A DNA stretch of 64,000 nucleotides from Syntrophomonadaceae bacterium (GTDB lineage Bacteria; Bacillota; PH28-bin88). The notes beneath the pieces were generated by a model. It worked only from the letters and a program-made list of their open reading frames with translations, was not told the DNA's origin and ran no database searches. The stretch lies in the NCBI GenBank assembly GCA_018333865.1, contig JAGXSE010000002.1, positions 1-64,000 of the forward strand, in the 5' to 3' direction. The translations under genes were made by a program, and so were the position numbers. Below, piece by piece: positions 43,734 through 53,161 of this stretch (within the stretch, counting starts at the first letter, position 1; each line of letters opens with the position of its first letter).

Positions 43734-43788
43734 TCAGGCAAAGTATAAAAACGGCCAAAAAATGTTTGATTTGCGGGAGGATTGTAAA

Positions 43789-45090
43789 ATGATAGCCCAT
43801 GCTCCCCTGGCCCCAGCGGCAGAGGACCTCCAGACGGGGCGGATCCCTTTGCCGGAGTATATCGATCAGCTGTGCGACCGCATCGACGCCTATGAAACAG
43901 AAATCCAGGCTTTGCTGCCCGAACCTGGCCGCCGCGAGCGGCTCCATCGGGAAGCGGAGGAACTTTTGGCCAGGTACCCAAAACCCGCCGGGCGTCCGCC
44001 GCTTTTTGGGGTGCCGGTGGGAGTGAAGGATATTTTCCGGGTCAACGGGTTTTCCACCAAAGCCGGCTCTCAGCTCCCGGCCGAACTTTTCGACGGCCCG
44101 GAAGCCAGCTCAGTCTCAGCAGTTAAGGCTCTGGGGGCCCTGATCCTGGGGAAAACCGTCACCACCGAGTTTGCCTACTTTGCCCCGGGACCAACCAGAA
44201 ACCCCCATCATCCAAGTCATACCCCCGGGGGCTCCAGCAGCGGTTCGGCGGCGGCGGTAGCTGCCGGCTTTTGTCCGCTTGCTTTTGGCACCCAGACCGT
44301 TGGCTCCACTATCCGCCCGGCTGCCTTTTGCGGAATTATGGGCTTCAAGCCTAGTTATGGGAGAATACCCAGCGACGGGATCATCCCATTTTCTCAGTCG
44401 GTAGACCATGTGGGCCTTTTTACCCAGGATGCTGCCGGCATGGCCCTGGCGGCTTCCCTCCTCTGCCGCGACTGGCGGCCAGACGCCGGCAAGAACTCCT
44501 TTTTCCCTGTCCTGGGGGTGCCGGAGGGGCCCTTTCTCGACCAGGCAGCCCCGGAGGGACGAGCAGCATTCAATGCCCAGCTCGCCAGCCTGGAGCGAGC
44601 CGGCTACCGGGTGGTCCGGGTAGAAGCCATGGCAGACATCGAAGAGATCGTTATACGCCATCGGCGGATGATCTCAGCTGAACTGGCCCAGGTGCACACC
44701 TCCTGGTTTGCCCGGTTTGCCTCCCTTTACCGTCCCCAAACCGACAGCCTGATCCGGGAAGGGCAAGAGGTTGGCCCGAAGGAATTGAAAAATGCTATAG
44801 CCGGGAGGGCAAAGCTCAGGTTAGAGCTGGAAGAGACAATGCACCGGCATGGCCTGGACCTTTGGGTTTGCCCGGCCGCCCTGGGTCCGGCCCCGGAAGG
44901 TATTGCAGCCACCGGCTCCCCGGCCATGAACCTGCCCTGGACCCATGCCGGCCTGCCGGCTATCACCCTGCCCGCCGGGTCTGCTCAGAACGGCTTGCCC
45001 CTTGGCCTGCAAGCAGTTGCCAGGTTTATGGCCGACGAACATCTCCTGCTGTGGGCGCTTGACCTGGAGCAAGTACTGCAACGAATATAG
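43789..45090 (+). CDS. Amidase (amidase-signature family)
   Basis: A protein of 433 aa. The Ser-cisSer-Lys triad is visible: Lys in GVPVGVKDIFRV, the cis-Ser in TPGGSSSGSAAAVAAG, and the nucleophile Ser in GTQTVGSTIRPAAFCG. It hydrolyses amide bonds; substrate is unknown. GCGGGAGG is upstream of ATG 43789. It shares codon style with the gamma-glutamyltransferase, and the toxin-antitoxin module lies between them, possibly inserted into an older two-gene unit. Confidence 0.9.
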   Translation: MIAHAPLAPAAEDLQTGRIPLPEYIDQLCDRIDAYETEIQALLPEPGRRERLHREAEELLARYPKPAGRPPLFGVPVGVKDIFRVNGFSTKAGSQLPAELFDGPEASSVSAVKALGALILGKTVTTEFAYFAPGPTRNPHHPSHTPGGSSSGSAAAVAAGFCPLAFGTQTVGSTIRPAAFCGIMGFKPSYGRIPSDGIIPFSQSVDHVGLFTQDAAGMALAASLLCRDWRPDAGKNSFFPVLGVPEGPFLDQAAPEGRAAFNAQLASLERAGYRVVRVEAMADIEEIVIRHRRMISAELAQVHTSWFARFASLYRPQTDSLIREGQEVGPKELKNAIAGRAKLRLELEETMHRHGLDLWVCPAALGPAPEGIAATGSPAMNLPWTHAGLPAITLPAGSAQNGLPLGLQAVARFMADEHLLLWALDLEQVLQRI

Positions 45091-45132
45091 AAGAATGCAT
45101 CGGTATCAAGTCCTGCGGCTCCTATTTAAAGC

Positions 45133-46023
45133 TTAATGCCGGAAGTTCATCGGGCAGCCTCTGATGAACCTTCCCGGTTGACTCATTCTTTGCATTGGCA
45201 TGGTTGTCTGGATCGACGGAAATATATCTTGCCGCAGCTCTGGTTTTCTCACCCTGCGCCAGTTCCCCGGCAACACCTGCTCCATTTTGCCGACAACCTC
45301 CGCAGCCAACCTATCCATGGAAGCAGACCGCAGCATGTCAGGGGATATCTCCATCCCCGCTGCTCTGGATTTTTCCCACAAAAGGTAGCGGTTAACCGGC
45401 AGACCGGCAGCCAGCGCCCGATCCAGCTCTCCCGGGGTAATCTGATTGACAACAATATAACCCTGGATATTGCGCCAGACCATATGGTCATGCATGATCC
45501 GCATCAGTTCCCCTTGATCAAATCCTGGGTTTTTCCCTTTTTGCCCCTCCACAACAGCGGCAAAAACCATATTCTTTTTTTCCCGGCACAGGTAGTTTAA
45601 GGCTATCGCCTTTTGGGTAATCAATCCAACGGCTTCATAAACATGAAGTCCTCTTACTTTAACCTGCCGCAACATAGTTTCTCCTTCCTGATTGGCTGCA
45701 TTGGCTTTAAGCACTTTACCCTCCCTGCTTACCGCCAACTCCACCCTGGAAGTCATGTCCAAAGATACTGATGCCACTGCCGCAGGCATGGCAAAGGGCT
45801 TGGCAATCCCTGCCGCCAAAATCAGCAGCAAAAGACCTGCAATTAAAGGCCGGACCCAATTCCGGACAAAAGGCGCATCAGCAATGCTGATGGTCTGTCC
45901 CGCACGGACTGGAATGGCAGGCTTAACCAGGCGCCGGTACTCCCCGTCTGCTGTAATCACTACCAGGGTCTTTTTTTCTACCTTAATTACCATGGCCTGG
46001 ATTTTCCTGTCCACTTTTTCCAC
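45133..46023 (-). CDS. rsgI: Anti-sigma-I factor RsgI-type membrane protein
   Basis: A protein of 296 aa from GTG. The cytoplasmic N-terminus (1-52) is the RsgI_N anti-sigma domain (MVIKVEKKTLVVITADGEY). A membrane helix (WVRPLIAGLLLLILAAGIA) follows, then an extracytoplasmic domain with VSLDMTSRVELAVSREGKV, as in other RsgI proteins. No carbohydrate-binding module is attached, unlike the RsgI of cellulolytic clostridia. It overlaps sigI by 41 bp and is translated just after it. Confidence 0.88.
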   Translation of the reverse strand: MEKVDRKIQAMVIKVEKKTLVVITADGEYRRLVKPAIPVRAGQTISIADAPFVRNWVRPLIAGLLLLILAAGIAKPFAMPAAVASVSLDMTSRVELAVSREGKVLKANAANQEGETMLRQVKVRGLHVYEAVGLITQKAIALNYLCREKKNMVFAAVVEGQKGKNPGFDQGELMRIMHDHMVWRNIQGYIVVNQITPGELDRALAAGLPVNRYLLWEKSRAAGMEISPDMLRSASMDRLAAEVVGKMEQVLPGNWRRVRKPELRQDIFPSIQTTMPMQRMSQPGRFIRGCPMNFRH

Positions 46024-46735
46024 CCCTTTCGTCCCAAGGGAAATTGATGATGTCTTTAATTGGCCGAAACTCTTCCTCTGATAAGACCAGGGCCAGTGCG
46101 ATAATATACCGGCGGCCGGTCTCGATTACCTTGCGGCTAAAGCCTGTTAAAAGTATGATTTCCTTAACCGGCAGAATTTTCTGTTGCCGCAGTTTATTTA
46201 AAAGCACAGGTTCCTCCACCAGGGCCTTGGCGGCCTGCATCAGGTTTTGACGGGTATCCCGGTGCTTGGGAGACGACCCAATTAAATCGTCGATAGTAAT
46301 CCCAAACTCCTGTAACCTGTTTTGATAACGGCCCATCATTTCTTCTTTTTCCCTGGCTTCCTCATCCATCCGGTATTGAGTCCAGGCCTGCTCGGTTTCC
46401 AAACGGCCCCAACCGTTTTCCTCCAGCTCCGCCTCCAGGGAAAGATGCCGGTTTTTGGCTTCCCGCCGGAAATAATCCACCAGACGGCGGTGGACGACCA
46501 TCCTGGCATAGTTTAAAAAGCTCATGCCCCTTTGGGCATCAAAGCTGTCGATAGCCTCATTCAAGGCAATTAAACTGATGCTGACTTCGTCCTGATGCCA
46601 GTCTAAAGGGCGGCCGCAAATAGCCGCTGCCATTCCCTTAACCTGGGGAGCCAGCTGGCTGATCAGCTGTTCCCGGGCTAAGCTGTCCTCTTGCCGGGCT
46701 TTTAGCACCAGTTCCGCAATTGTTTGTTCGGCCAT
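45983..46735 (-). CDS. sigI: RNA polymerase sigma-I factor
   Basis: A protein of 250 aa from ATG 46735. Regions: an N-terminal helix (AELVLKARQEDSLAREQLIS), region 2-like DWHQDEVSISLIALNEAIDSFDAQRGMSFLNYARMVVHRRLVDYFRRE split over two helices, and the SigI-specific C-terminal domain with GFSRKVIETGRRYIIALAL. It is held inactive by RsgI. The class responds to heat or extracellular polysaccharide in relatives; the signal here is unknown. A TTG six codons upstream is an alternative start. Confidence 0.9.
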   Translation of the reverse strand: MAEQTIAELVLKARQEDSLAREQLISQLAPQVKGMAAAICGRPLDWHQDEVSISLIALNEAIDSFDAQRGMSFLNYARMVVHRRLVDYFRREAKNRHLSLEAELEENGWGRLETEQAWTQYRMDEEAREKEEMMGRYQNRLQEFGITIDDLIGSSPKHRDTRQNLMQAAKALVEEPVLLNKLRQQKILPVKEIILLTGFSRKVIETGRRYIIALALVLSEEEFRPIKDIINFPWDERGGKSGQENPGHGN

Positions 46736-46904
46736 TACCTGACACCACTCCAATGGATACTTCGCAGGATAACGGGAATTTAGGTAGGTACAGCTTTAAT
46801 CATATTCTTTCATTCCCTTTTCATCAACTACCCCCCAAAAGGACACCCCATGCCTCGCATTTAGATAACAGGTGAACCTGCAGTGACGTAAGGAGGTGAG
46901 GAAG

Positions 46905-47264
46905 ATGAAGATGAAAAAGCTGATCTTATTGGCCATAACCATTCTCTTGCTGGTAGCTCTGGTCCCAGCTGCCTACGCAGCCATCACTAACGATAAAGAG
47001 CAGGAAATCGACCAGCTGCACCAGCAAATGGCAGAATTAAAAAGACAGCTGGTGAAAAAATATGTTGAGGCTGGGCTGATCACTCCCGAACAAGGGGTTC
47101 AGATGCAAGAGAGAGTTGAGCAAATGTTGCAGAACCGCCCAGGACCTGGCATGATGTTCGGCCCAGGATGGTGCCCTCTTCAGGGCAGTGGCAGTTGCCC
47201 CAGGCAGGGCGGCAGTTTTAACGGCGGCAATAACCGCGGCATGATGCGGGGAAGTTGGTTTTAG
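46905..47264 (+). CDS. Secreted DUF2680/YckD-like small protein
   Basis: A protein of 119 aa. A signal peptide (LILLAITILLLVALVPAAYA) precedes a helical segment (EQEIDQLHQQMAELKRQLVK, then KYVEAGLITPEQG), typical of the DUF2680 family. The C-terminus is rich in Gly, Met and Asn, with two Cys (WCPLQGSGSCPRQGG). AAGGAGGTG is seven bases from ATG 46905. The role is unknown; family members are exported small proteins. It is divergent from sigI. Confidence 0.75.
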   Translation: MKMKKLILLAITILLLVALVPAAYAAITNDKEQEIDQLHQQMAELKRQLVKKYVEAGLITPEQGVQMQERVEQMLQNRPGPGMMFGPGWCPLQGSGSCPRQGGSFNGGNNRGMMRGSWF

Positions 47265-47312
47265 GGCAAAACCCCTGACCAAGGTGTATCGTTCTAAATC
47301 ATAGGCTCAAGT

Positions 47313-47348
47313 AGATGGCCTGGCCTTTTTAGGCAGGCCATCTTTTAA
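47313..47348 (+). terminator. Terminator of the small secreted protein gene
   Basis: AGATGGCCTG (47313-47322) pairs with CAGGCCATCT (47334-47343), followed by TTTTAATTT. The AT-rich stretch to 47575 holds TTTCCTG...CAGGAAA at about 47455-47474 and no gene. Confidence 0.85.
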
Positions 47349-47575
47349 TTTAAGGCATTATTAGATCGCAATTCTCCCAAAATTCTAATACACTAATAGC
47401 GCAATACAGGTATATCAATACATTATCTTTGTAGCCATGTTGATGGACCGGTTTTTCCTGGGAACACAGGAAATTAAAATCAATAAAGAGGTAATATAAA
47501 ATTGCTGTAGAAAATTATTAGGAAGTGCAAAACGAAGTTCGGTAGAAAATACAGGCAGCCGGGGGCGTTGTTTAA

Positions 47576-48574
47576 TTGAGGATATTAATTGTGGACGACA
47601 CGCGTTTTAGCCACCGTTTACTTCACGATATCCTTTCTAAGGAAGGGTACACGGACAACGTTTCCGTCTTTACAGCCGATGAGGCTTTTCAGGTTCTCCG
47701 CCTGCACGACCCTACAACATTGCCGGATATAGATCTGATTTTGATGAATAATGTAATGCCGGTGATGAGCGGCACCGAAGCGTGTGAGAAAATAAAAAGG
47801 GCCTCGCACCTTAAAGATATTCCGGTTATCATGGTTACGGCCAGCAATGAGCTGTCTTCCCTGAAAGCTGCTTTCAATGCCGGCGTAACGGATTTTATCA
47901 GCAAGCCGTTCAATGAAGTTGAGCTGCTGGCGAGAATCCGTTCCGCCCTGATATTAAAAAAGGAGATGGATAACCGTAAAGCCAGGGAAAGAGAGCTGAT
48001 TGAAACCACAAAACTGTTGGAAAACGCCAACAAGAAACTGCAGGAGCTCAGTTTTCTTGACGGTTTGACTGGAATTGCCAACCGGCGCTACTTTGATGAG
48101 GCGTATGCCAGTGAATGGCGACGCTGCCTGCGGGAAAAAAAGCCCATTACCCTTATCCTGGCTGACATTGACTGTTTTAAGGCGTATAACGACAACTACG
48201 GCCACCAGAATGGAGACGAATGCTTAAAAAAAGTGGCTTTGGCAGTGAAAAAGCAATGCCGGCGGCCGGGTGATATGCCGGCCCGGTACGGCGGAGAAGA
48301 GTTTGTTATCCTGCTTCCCTTTGCCGATCACAACGGCGGACTCCCTATTGCGCAGAATCTGAGGCAGTGTGTTGAAAACCTGGCAATCCCGCACGCCCAT
48401 TCTCTGGCTGGCAGTATGGTGACCGTCAGCGTGGGGCTGGCGAGCGAAACACCCAACACCGATCACAACCGGGAAAGCCTGCTGCGGAGTGCGGATGAGG
48501 CACTCTACCAGGCCAAAAATACGGGAAGAAATAAAGTTATACTTTACCGGCCCGATGTAAATGGCTCTCCGTAA
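47576..48574 (+). CDS. Receiver-GGDEF protein with altered phosphoacceptor
   Basis: A protein of 332 aa from TTG. The receiver (1-125) has the acidic pair (ILIVDD) and the Lys in ISKPF, but the phosphoacceptor position reads LILMNNVMP, with Asn58 where Asp is expected. The GGDEF domain (about 155-325) is canonical: DGLTGIANRRYFDE, ADIDCFKAYND, ARYGGEEF, with an RxxD inhibitory site (RPGD) five residues upstream. It should make c-di-GMP but not be phospho-activated in the usual way. It heads a signalling cluster. Confidence 0.9.
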   Translation: MRILIVDDTRFSHRLLHDILSKEGYTDNVSVFTADEAFQVLRLHDPTTLPDIDLILMNNVMPVMSGTEACEKIKRASHLKDIPVIMVTASNELSSLKAAFNAGVTDFISKPFNEVELLARIRSALILKKEMDNRKARERELIETTKLLENANKKLQELSFLDGLTGIANRRYFDEAYASEWRRCLREKKPITLILADIDCFKAYNDNYGHQNGDECLKKVALAVKKQCRRPGDMPARYGGEEFVILLPFADHNGGLPIAQNLRQCVENLAIPHAHSLAGSMVTVSVGLASETPNTDHNRESLLRSADEALYQAKNTGRNKVILYRPDVNGSP

Positions 48575-48646
48575 CTGTATCATGCCAACGCGAAAAACGA
48601 AATCTGCAGAAAATTGATCGAGCCGATGAAGCGGAGGCAGGCTGCC

Positions 48647-50464
48647 GTGAACGCATTAACTGAATGGCTAATGAAATCAAAACTTAGAATTATCCTTATT
48701 GGCCTTTTAATTCCGAGCATACCCCTCTTAATGCTGGCAGGGTTTATTTATCTGAGATTAGCGGACGATATGAGTCAATTGCTGAAAAGTAAAATTGCCA
48801 TGATCGTCACCAATGTCGAAGACCGGATAGAGAGCGGTTTGGCCCGAGATCTTGCCGTAGGGCAGACATTTGCTACCAGACCCCATCTATTAACGATGAT
48901 TGAACAGGGCGATCTGGACTGGATGAATAGGCACCTGCAGCATTTAATTGAAAATATGGAGCACATGGACAGAGTAACTATTGTGAACACAAAAGGCATC
49001 CAGCTAGCCAACTATCCGTTTACTCACGAAACAATCGGGATGGACTTTTCAGGCAGGGACTATTTTGGGGGCGTGACAAAACACTGGTCGCCATATGTTT
49101 CAGATTTTTTCCTGAGAACAGCAGAACCCATGCGCTATGTGTTTTCCATCTCCGTCCCGCTTATAAAAGAAGGCGTTCCGTTAGGCATCCTTAACATGCA
49201 GCCGAAAGCCGACTATTTCGACAGATTGCTGGAAGGAACAATTGTCCCTGATGGTCATATAATCATCGTCGACAGCAAAGGCTATTTGGTTTACAGTTCC
49301 TTTGCAGGAGACGAAATCTTAGACCCCATAGACCTTTCCGCCCTGCCGGTTGTGCAAAAACTAATGCAAGGGCAAAGTGGGCTTGAAGAAACTATCGATG
49401 CCGAGACAAACGTACCGGTATTTACCTCCTATCGCCCGGTCGGAGATTATGGTTGGGGAATCATCGTTGATGTTCCAACAAGGGTAGTCATGGCTCCACT
49501 GGCAGGGATTATAACATGGATGGCTGCTGTTACCTTATTATTGCTTTTAGCGGGAGGTTTTTTTGGGTATCGCTGGTCGTTAATGCTGGAATCGGAAAAA
49601 AACTTTGCCGCCAATTTGCATCAAAAAACGGCGGAACTTATTGTTAAAAACAATCAATTAACCCAAATGAACGAGGAGACAGAGAGGCTAAACCAACAGC
49701 TCGCCGACGCCTCAATGGCGAAAACCAGCTTCCTGGCCAATGTATCCCATGAACTGAGGACCCCGATGAACTCCATCATCGGTTTTTCGCAGATTCTGGA
49801 GGATGGTTTTGCGGGAGAGCTAAACGAAAAGCAAAAAGAATATGTCGGCTATATCCAGAGCAGCGGCACACATCTGTTATCGCTCATCAACGATATCCTC
49901 GACCTTTCCAAGGTTGAGGCGGGCAAGATGGTATTAGAGCCAGGTAGATTTCCGGTCAGGAATGCCTTAGAGGAGGCAGCCGCCCAGTTTATGGATAGAT
50001 GCCGGGAACAAAATATCCAGCTGAAGATAGATCTAGAACCGCAGGCCGACCTGGAACTGGAAGCTGATGAGCGAAAGTTCAAGCAAGTGCTGCTCAATCT
50101 CTTGAGCAACGCCATTAAGTTTTCACCTGATGGTGGCCTTGTTTCTGTTACCGCAAGTCTTACTATAAAAAAAGCCGTTGGCTTATCGATGCCAGAGGAA
50201 GGCTCTGCTTTGGCCGACAGGGAGTTTATAGAAATCGCGGTTTCCGATACCGGGATCGGGATTAGCCTTGAAGATCAGAGCAAGCTCTTCAAACCTTTTT
50301 CACGGCTGGAATCGGCCTGTTGCAAAAATTATGAAGGAACAGGCCTGGGGCTGGCCCTGACTAAAAGGCTCGTTGAGCTGCATCATGGCCAGATCTGGGT
50401 TAAGAGCGAATTCGGCCAGGGCAGCATCTTTACCTTTATCCTGCCGCTTAAGCAGGCCGGTTAA
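48647..50464 (+). CDS. Membrane sensor histidine kinase with Cache domain
   Basis: A protein of 605 aa from GTG 48647, set by GGAGG nine bases upstream; in-frame TTG 48614 and ATG 48626 are weaker. Membrane helix (about 17-38), extracellular double-Cache sensor (about 40-295, with FSGRDYFGGVTKHWSPYVSD), second helix, coiled linker, HisKA (SHELRTPMNSIIGFSQIL) and HATPase (NLLSNAIKFSPDGG, DTGIGI, GTGLGLALTKRLVELHHG). Cache domains bind small organic acids or amino acids. The likely phosphotransfer partner is the receiver just downstream. Confidence 0.92.
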   Translation: MNALTEWLMKSKLRIILIGLLIPSIPLLMLAGFIYLRLADDMSQLLKSKIAMIVTNVEDRIESGLARDLAVGQTFATRPHLLTMIEQGDLDWMNRHLQHLIENMEHMDRVTIVNTKGIQLANYPFTHETIGMDFSGRDYFGGVTKHWSPYVSDFFLRTAEPMRYVFSISVPLIKEGVPLGILNMQPKADYFDRLLEGTIVPDGHIIIVDSKGYLVYSSFAGDEILDPIDLSALPVVQKLMQGQSGLEETIDAETNVPVFTSYRPVGDYGWGIIVDVPTRVVMAPLAGIITWMAAVTLLLLLAGGFFGYRWSLMLESEKNFAANLHQKTAELIVKNNQLTQMNEETERLNQQLADASMAKTSFLANVSHELRTPMNSIIGFSQILEDGFAGELNEKQKEYVGYIQSSGTHLLSLINDILDLSKVEAGKMVLEPGRFPVRNALEEAAAQFMDRCREQNIQLKIDLEPQADLELEADERKFKQVLLNLLSNAIKFSPDGGLVSVTASLTIKKAVGLSMPEEGSALADREFIEIAVSDTGIGISLEDQSKLFKPFSRLESACCKNYEGTGLGLALTKRLVELHHGQIWVKSEFGQGSIFTFILPLKQAG

Positions 50465-50505
50465 AGCATCGCGGTACTTTTATAGCATAGAGGTGATATT
50501 TGCCG

Positions 50506-50871
50506 ATGAAGATTTTAATCGTTGAAGATAATAAAGTAAACAGAATCTTGTTAAAGGATCTGTTACATTATCACGGCTACAACACGTTAGAAGCAAAGGA
50601 CGGGGCGGAAGGCATAGCCCTGGCCAAGGAGCATCTTCCCGACCTAATTCTCTTGGATATCCAAATGCCGGTCATGGATGGAGTAACCGCCCTGAAGATA
50701 TTAAAAGAAAGCGATGAAACCAAAAACATCAAAGTTATTGCCTTTACCTCTTTTGCCATGAAGGGCGACCAGGAAAAACTTTTCGCGGCTGGAGCCGATT
50801 ATTACATCTCAAAGCCGGTAAACACCAGAGAGTTGCCTAAACTGGTCAGGCAAATTCTGCACGGACAATGA
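50506..50871 (+). CDS. Single-domain response regulator
   Basis: A protein of 121 aa, receiver only: KILIVEDNKVNRILLKDLL, phosphoacceptor Asp51 in LILLDIQMPVMDG, Thr in AFTSFAMKG, and Lys in YISKPVN. It resembles DivK/Spo0F-type phosphorelay intermediates. AGGTGA is upstream of ATG 50506. It lies 41 bp after the histidine kinase. Confidence 0.9.
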   Translation: MKILIVEDNKVNRILLKDLLHYHGYNTLEAKDGAEGIALAKEHLPDLILLDIQMPVMDGVTALKILKESDETKNIKVIAFTSFAMKGDQEKLFAAGADYYISKPVNTRELPKLVRQILHGQ

Positions 50872-50920
50872 CCTCTTAAAACCAACAACAATGACAAAAA
50901 CGCATGGGGAGGGAGTTGCG

Positions 50921-52441
50921 CTGCAAGACAGGCCAAAAATTTTGTGCGTTGACGACGAGTCTGTAAACCTTAAACTGCTCGAATCTTTCCTCGTTCCTTC
51001 GGGCTATTAGGTAATTTTGGCGAAAAACGGCGCTAACGCCTTTGACAAAATAGCTGAACAAAAGATAGACCTCATTCTCCTGGATGTGATGATGCCGGGA
51101 ATGAACGGCTTTGAACTGTGCGCAATGATTAAAGAGAGCGAGAAATATCGCCATCTGCCGGTTATTATGCTCACAGCTTTAGCGGCAAAGGAATCCCGCA
51201 TCAAGGGCATTGAGGCAGGGGCGGATGACTTTATTGCCAAACCTTTTGACTATGCGGAGGTCTTGGCCAGAATCAAAATGCTCTTGAAGGTAAGAACGCT
51301 GAACGACAACTTGCTGTACGCCTACGGCAGCATCAACTCCCTGACTGAGTTTGGCGAGGCGGTCGTCAGAAGATATAACCCCATGAATTTTGATCAGTTG
51401 AATGCGGTCGACGGACTGGTAAACCAGGTTATCCATAAGAATGACAGCACTTCCGGAAAGCCCGCCATCATGCTGATGGGTATTTCTGGATTTAACGGCG
51501 ACTGGCAGTGGTTTATTTATCAATCGGCCTCCGGCGCGCTTAAACGGAAGGCCCTGGAGATCGATATCGACAGCAAAATAGCTTTCCTGGCAAAAAGCAT
51601 GGCTAAAACCGGGTTCTATAACCGGGAGGATCTGGCCAAGCCGGAATTTCAGCAATTTAGAGATAAAATGCTAACGGTAGATATAAAACTGGAAAACATG
51701 GCTTTTTACTTCGACAATAATCTTTGCCTGCTGGCGTTTAATTACGGCAGGGAGATCACTCGTTATGACCTTTCTGTTTTAGACAATCTGGTGATGCAGA
51801 TCCTTTTTCTGGGGTCTTTATCAGCGCAAATCAAGGATACGGAGCAGGCGTTTGTCTATACTGTTCAGACTCTGGCGCGAGCCGCTGAAGCCAACGATGA
51901 GGATACGGGAAATCACATTATCAGGGTGGGCGAATACAGCGCCATAATCGCAGAGGAACTAAAGATGGATGAAAAATTTGTCACTGCGATGAGGGTGCAA
52001 GCGCCCTTGCATGATGTGGGCAAAATTCATATTCATCCAGATATTTTAAGAAAGCCCGGCCCGCTGGCCAGTGAAGAATTCGCCGAGATGAGGAAACACG
52101 CTGTCTTCGGCTCAAAGATTATCGGCGAACACCATCGGCTAAAGACAGGCGCCTTGTTGGCCCTTTCGCATCATGAAAGGTGGGATGGAAGCGGCTATCC
52201 CAACGGATTAAAAGGAGACCAGATCCCGCTAGAGGGTAGAATATTAAACCTGGCCGACCAATATGATGCCTTAAGAAACCGGCGCCCTTACAAACCGGCC
52301 TTGGATCACGATCAGGCCGTGCGCATCATTACCGAAGGCGACGGCAGGACAATGCCAGCACACTTTGACCCCCGTGTTCTGGCTGCGTTTAAGCGGTTGG
52401 CCTCTCAGTTTGCGGAGATATATGCCAGGTTGGAAAAATAA
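50921..52441 (+). pseudogene. Receiver-HD-GYP response regulator interrupted by TAG
   Basis: The receiver begins ILCVDDESVNLKLLESFLVP then Ser-Gly-Tyr and TAG (51008-51010). The same frame continues [14 protein letters not shown], Asp in [13 protein letters not shown], Lys in IAKPF, a middle domain (about 100-290), and a C-terminal HD-GYP phosphodiesterase ([27 protein letters not shown]). GAG to TAG at a usual GYEV position would explain it. The first part could begin at CTG 50921 after GGGGAGGG or at ATG 50891. Re-initiation at TTG 51017 would give a 474-aa protein lacking the first receiver strands. It may be a recent inactivation, a suppressed stop or an assembly error. Confidence 0.8.
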
Positions 52442-52456
52442 GAGGTGGTTTTTTTC

Positions 52457-53161
52457 ATGCAGGTTATCCTGGAAGGGCGCAAGCTAAGCAAGTGGTACCA
52501 GATGGGCGAGGTCCAGGTCCATGCTTTGAAAGAGGTGGACATTCAAATTTTCGGCGGGGAGTTCCTGGTAGTGCTTGGCCCCAGCGGCTCAGGCAAGAGT
52601 ACCCTCTTAAACATGATCGGGGGCATGGACAGACTTTCCCGGGGCGAGCTCTACTACCGGGGACATCCCCTGCACACCATGGATGAAAAGGGGCTCACCC
52701 GCTACCGCCGGGAGGCCGTCGGCTTTATCTTTCAATTCTATAATTTAATGCCTAACCTGACTGCCTTGGAAAATGTGCATTTGGCGGTGGAGATCGCCAT
52801 GAACCCCCTGCCGGCGGATGAGGTCCTGGCGGGAGTGGGCCTGGACGGCAGGAAAGATCATTTTCCTTCCCAGCTCTCCGGCGGCGAGCAGCAGCGGGTG
52901 GCCGTGGCCAGGGCTGTTGCCAAAAACCCGGAGGTCCTCTTGTGTGATGAGCCAACCGGCGCCCTGGATTTCCAAACAGGGATTCACGTGTTGAAGCTTT
53001 TACGGAAGTTTAACCGGGACTACCAGAAGACGGTGATTGTGATCACCCACAATGCCGGCATCGCCGAGATGGCGGACCGGGTGATCTATATGAAAGACGG
53101 CCGCCTGGATCGCTGGCGCACGATTGCCAAGCCTCTGTCGCCGGAGGAGGTGTCCTGGTAA
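52457..53161 (+). CDS. ABC exporter ATP-binding protein (MacB/LolD type)
   Basis: A protein of 234 aa. Walker [14 protein letters not shown]-loop [18 protein letters not shown], signature [15 protein letters not shown], Walker [13 protein letters not shown] and switch VIVITHN are those of the MacB/LolD/FtsE group. AGAGGTGG is upstream of ATG 52457. Its stop codon shares one base with the permease start. Confidence 0.93.
   Translation: MQVILEGRKLSKWYQMGEVQVHALKEVDIQIFGGEFLVVLGPSGSGKSTLLNMIGGMDRLSRGELYYRGHPLHTMDEKGLTRYRREAVGFIFQFYNLMPNLTALENVHLAVEIAMNPLPADEVLAGVGLDGRKDHFPSQLSGGEQQRVAVARAVAKNPEVLLCDEPTGALDFQTGIHVLKLLRKFNRDYQKTVIVITHNAGIAEMADRVIYMKDGRLDRWRTIAKPLSPEEVSW

Noticed and set aside
51008-51010. 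Pyrrolysine at the TAG codon of the HD-GYP regulator
   Set aside because: Pyrrolysine is known from methylamine enzymes; no pyl genes are visible, and the position normally holds Glu, one base away from TAG.
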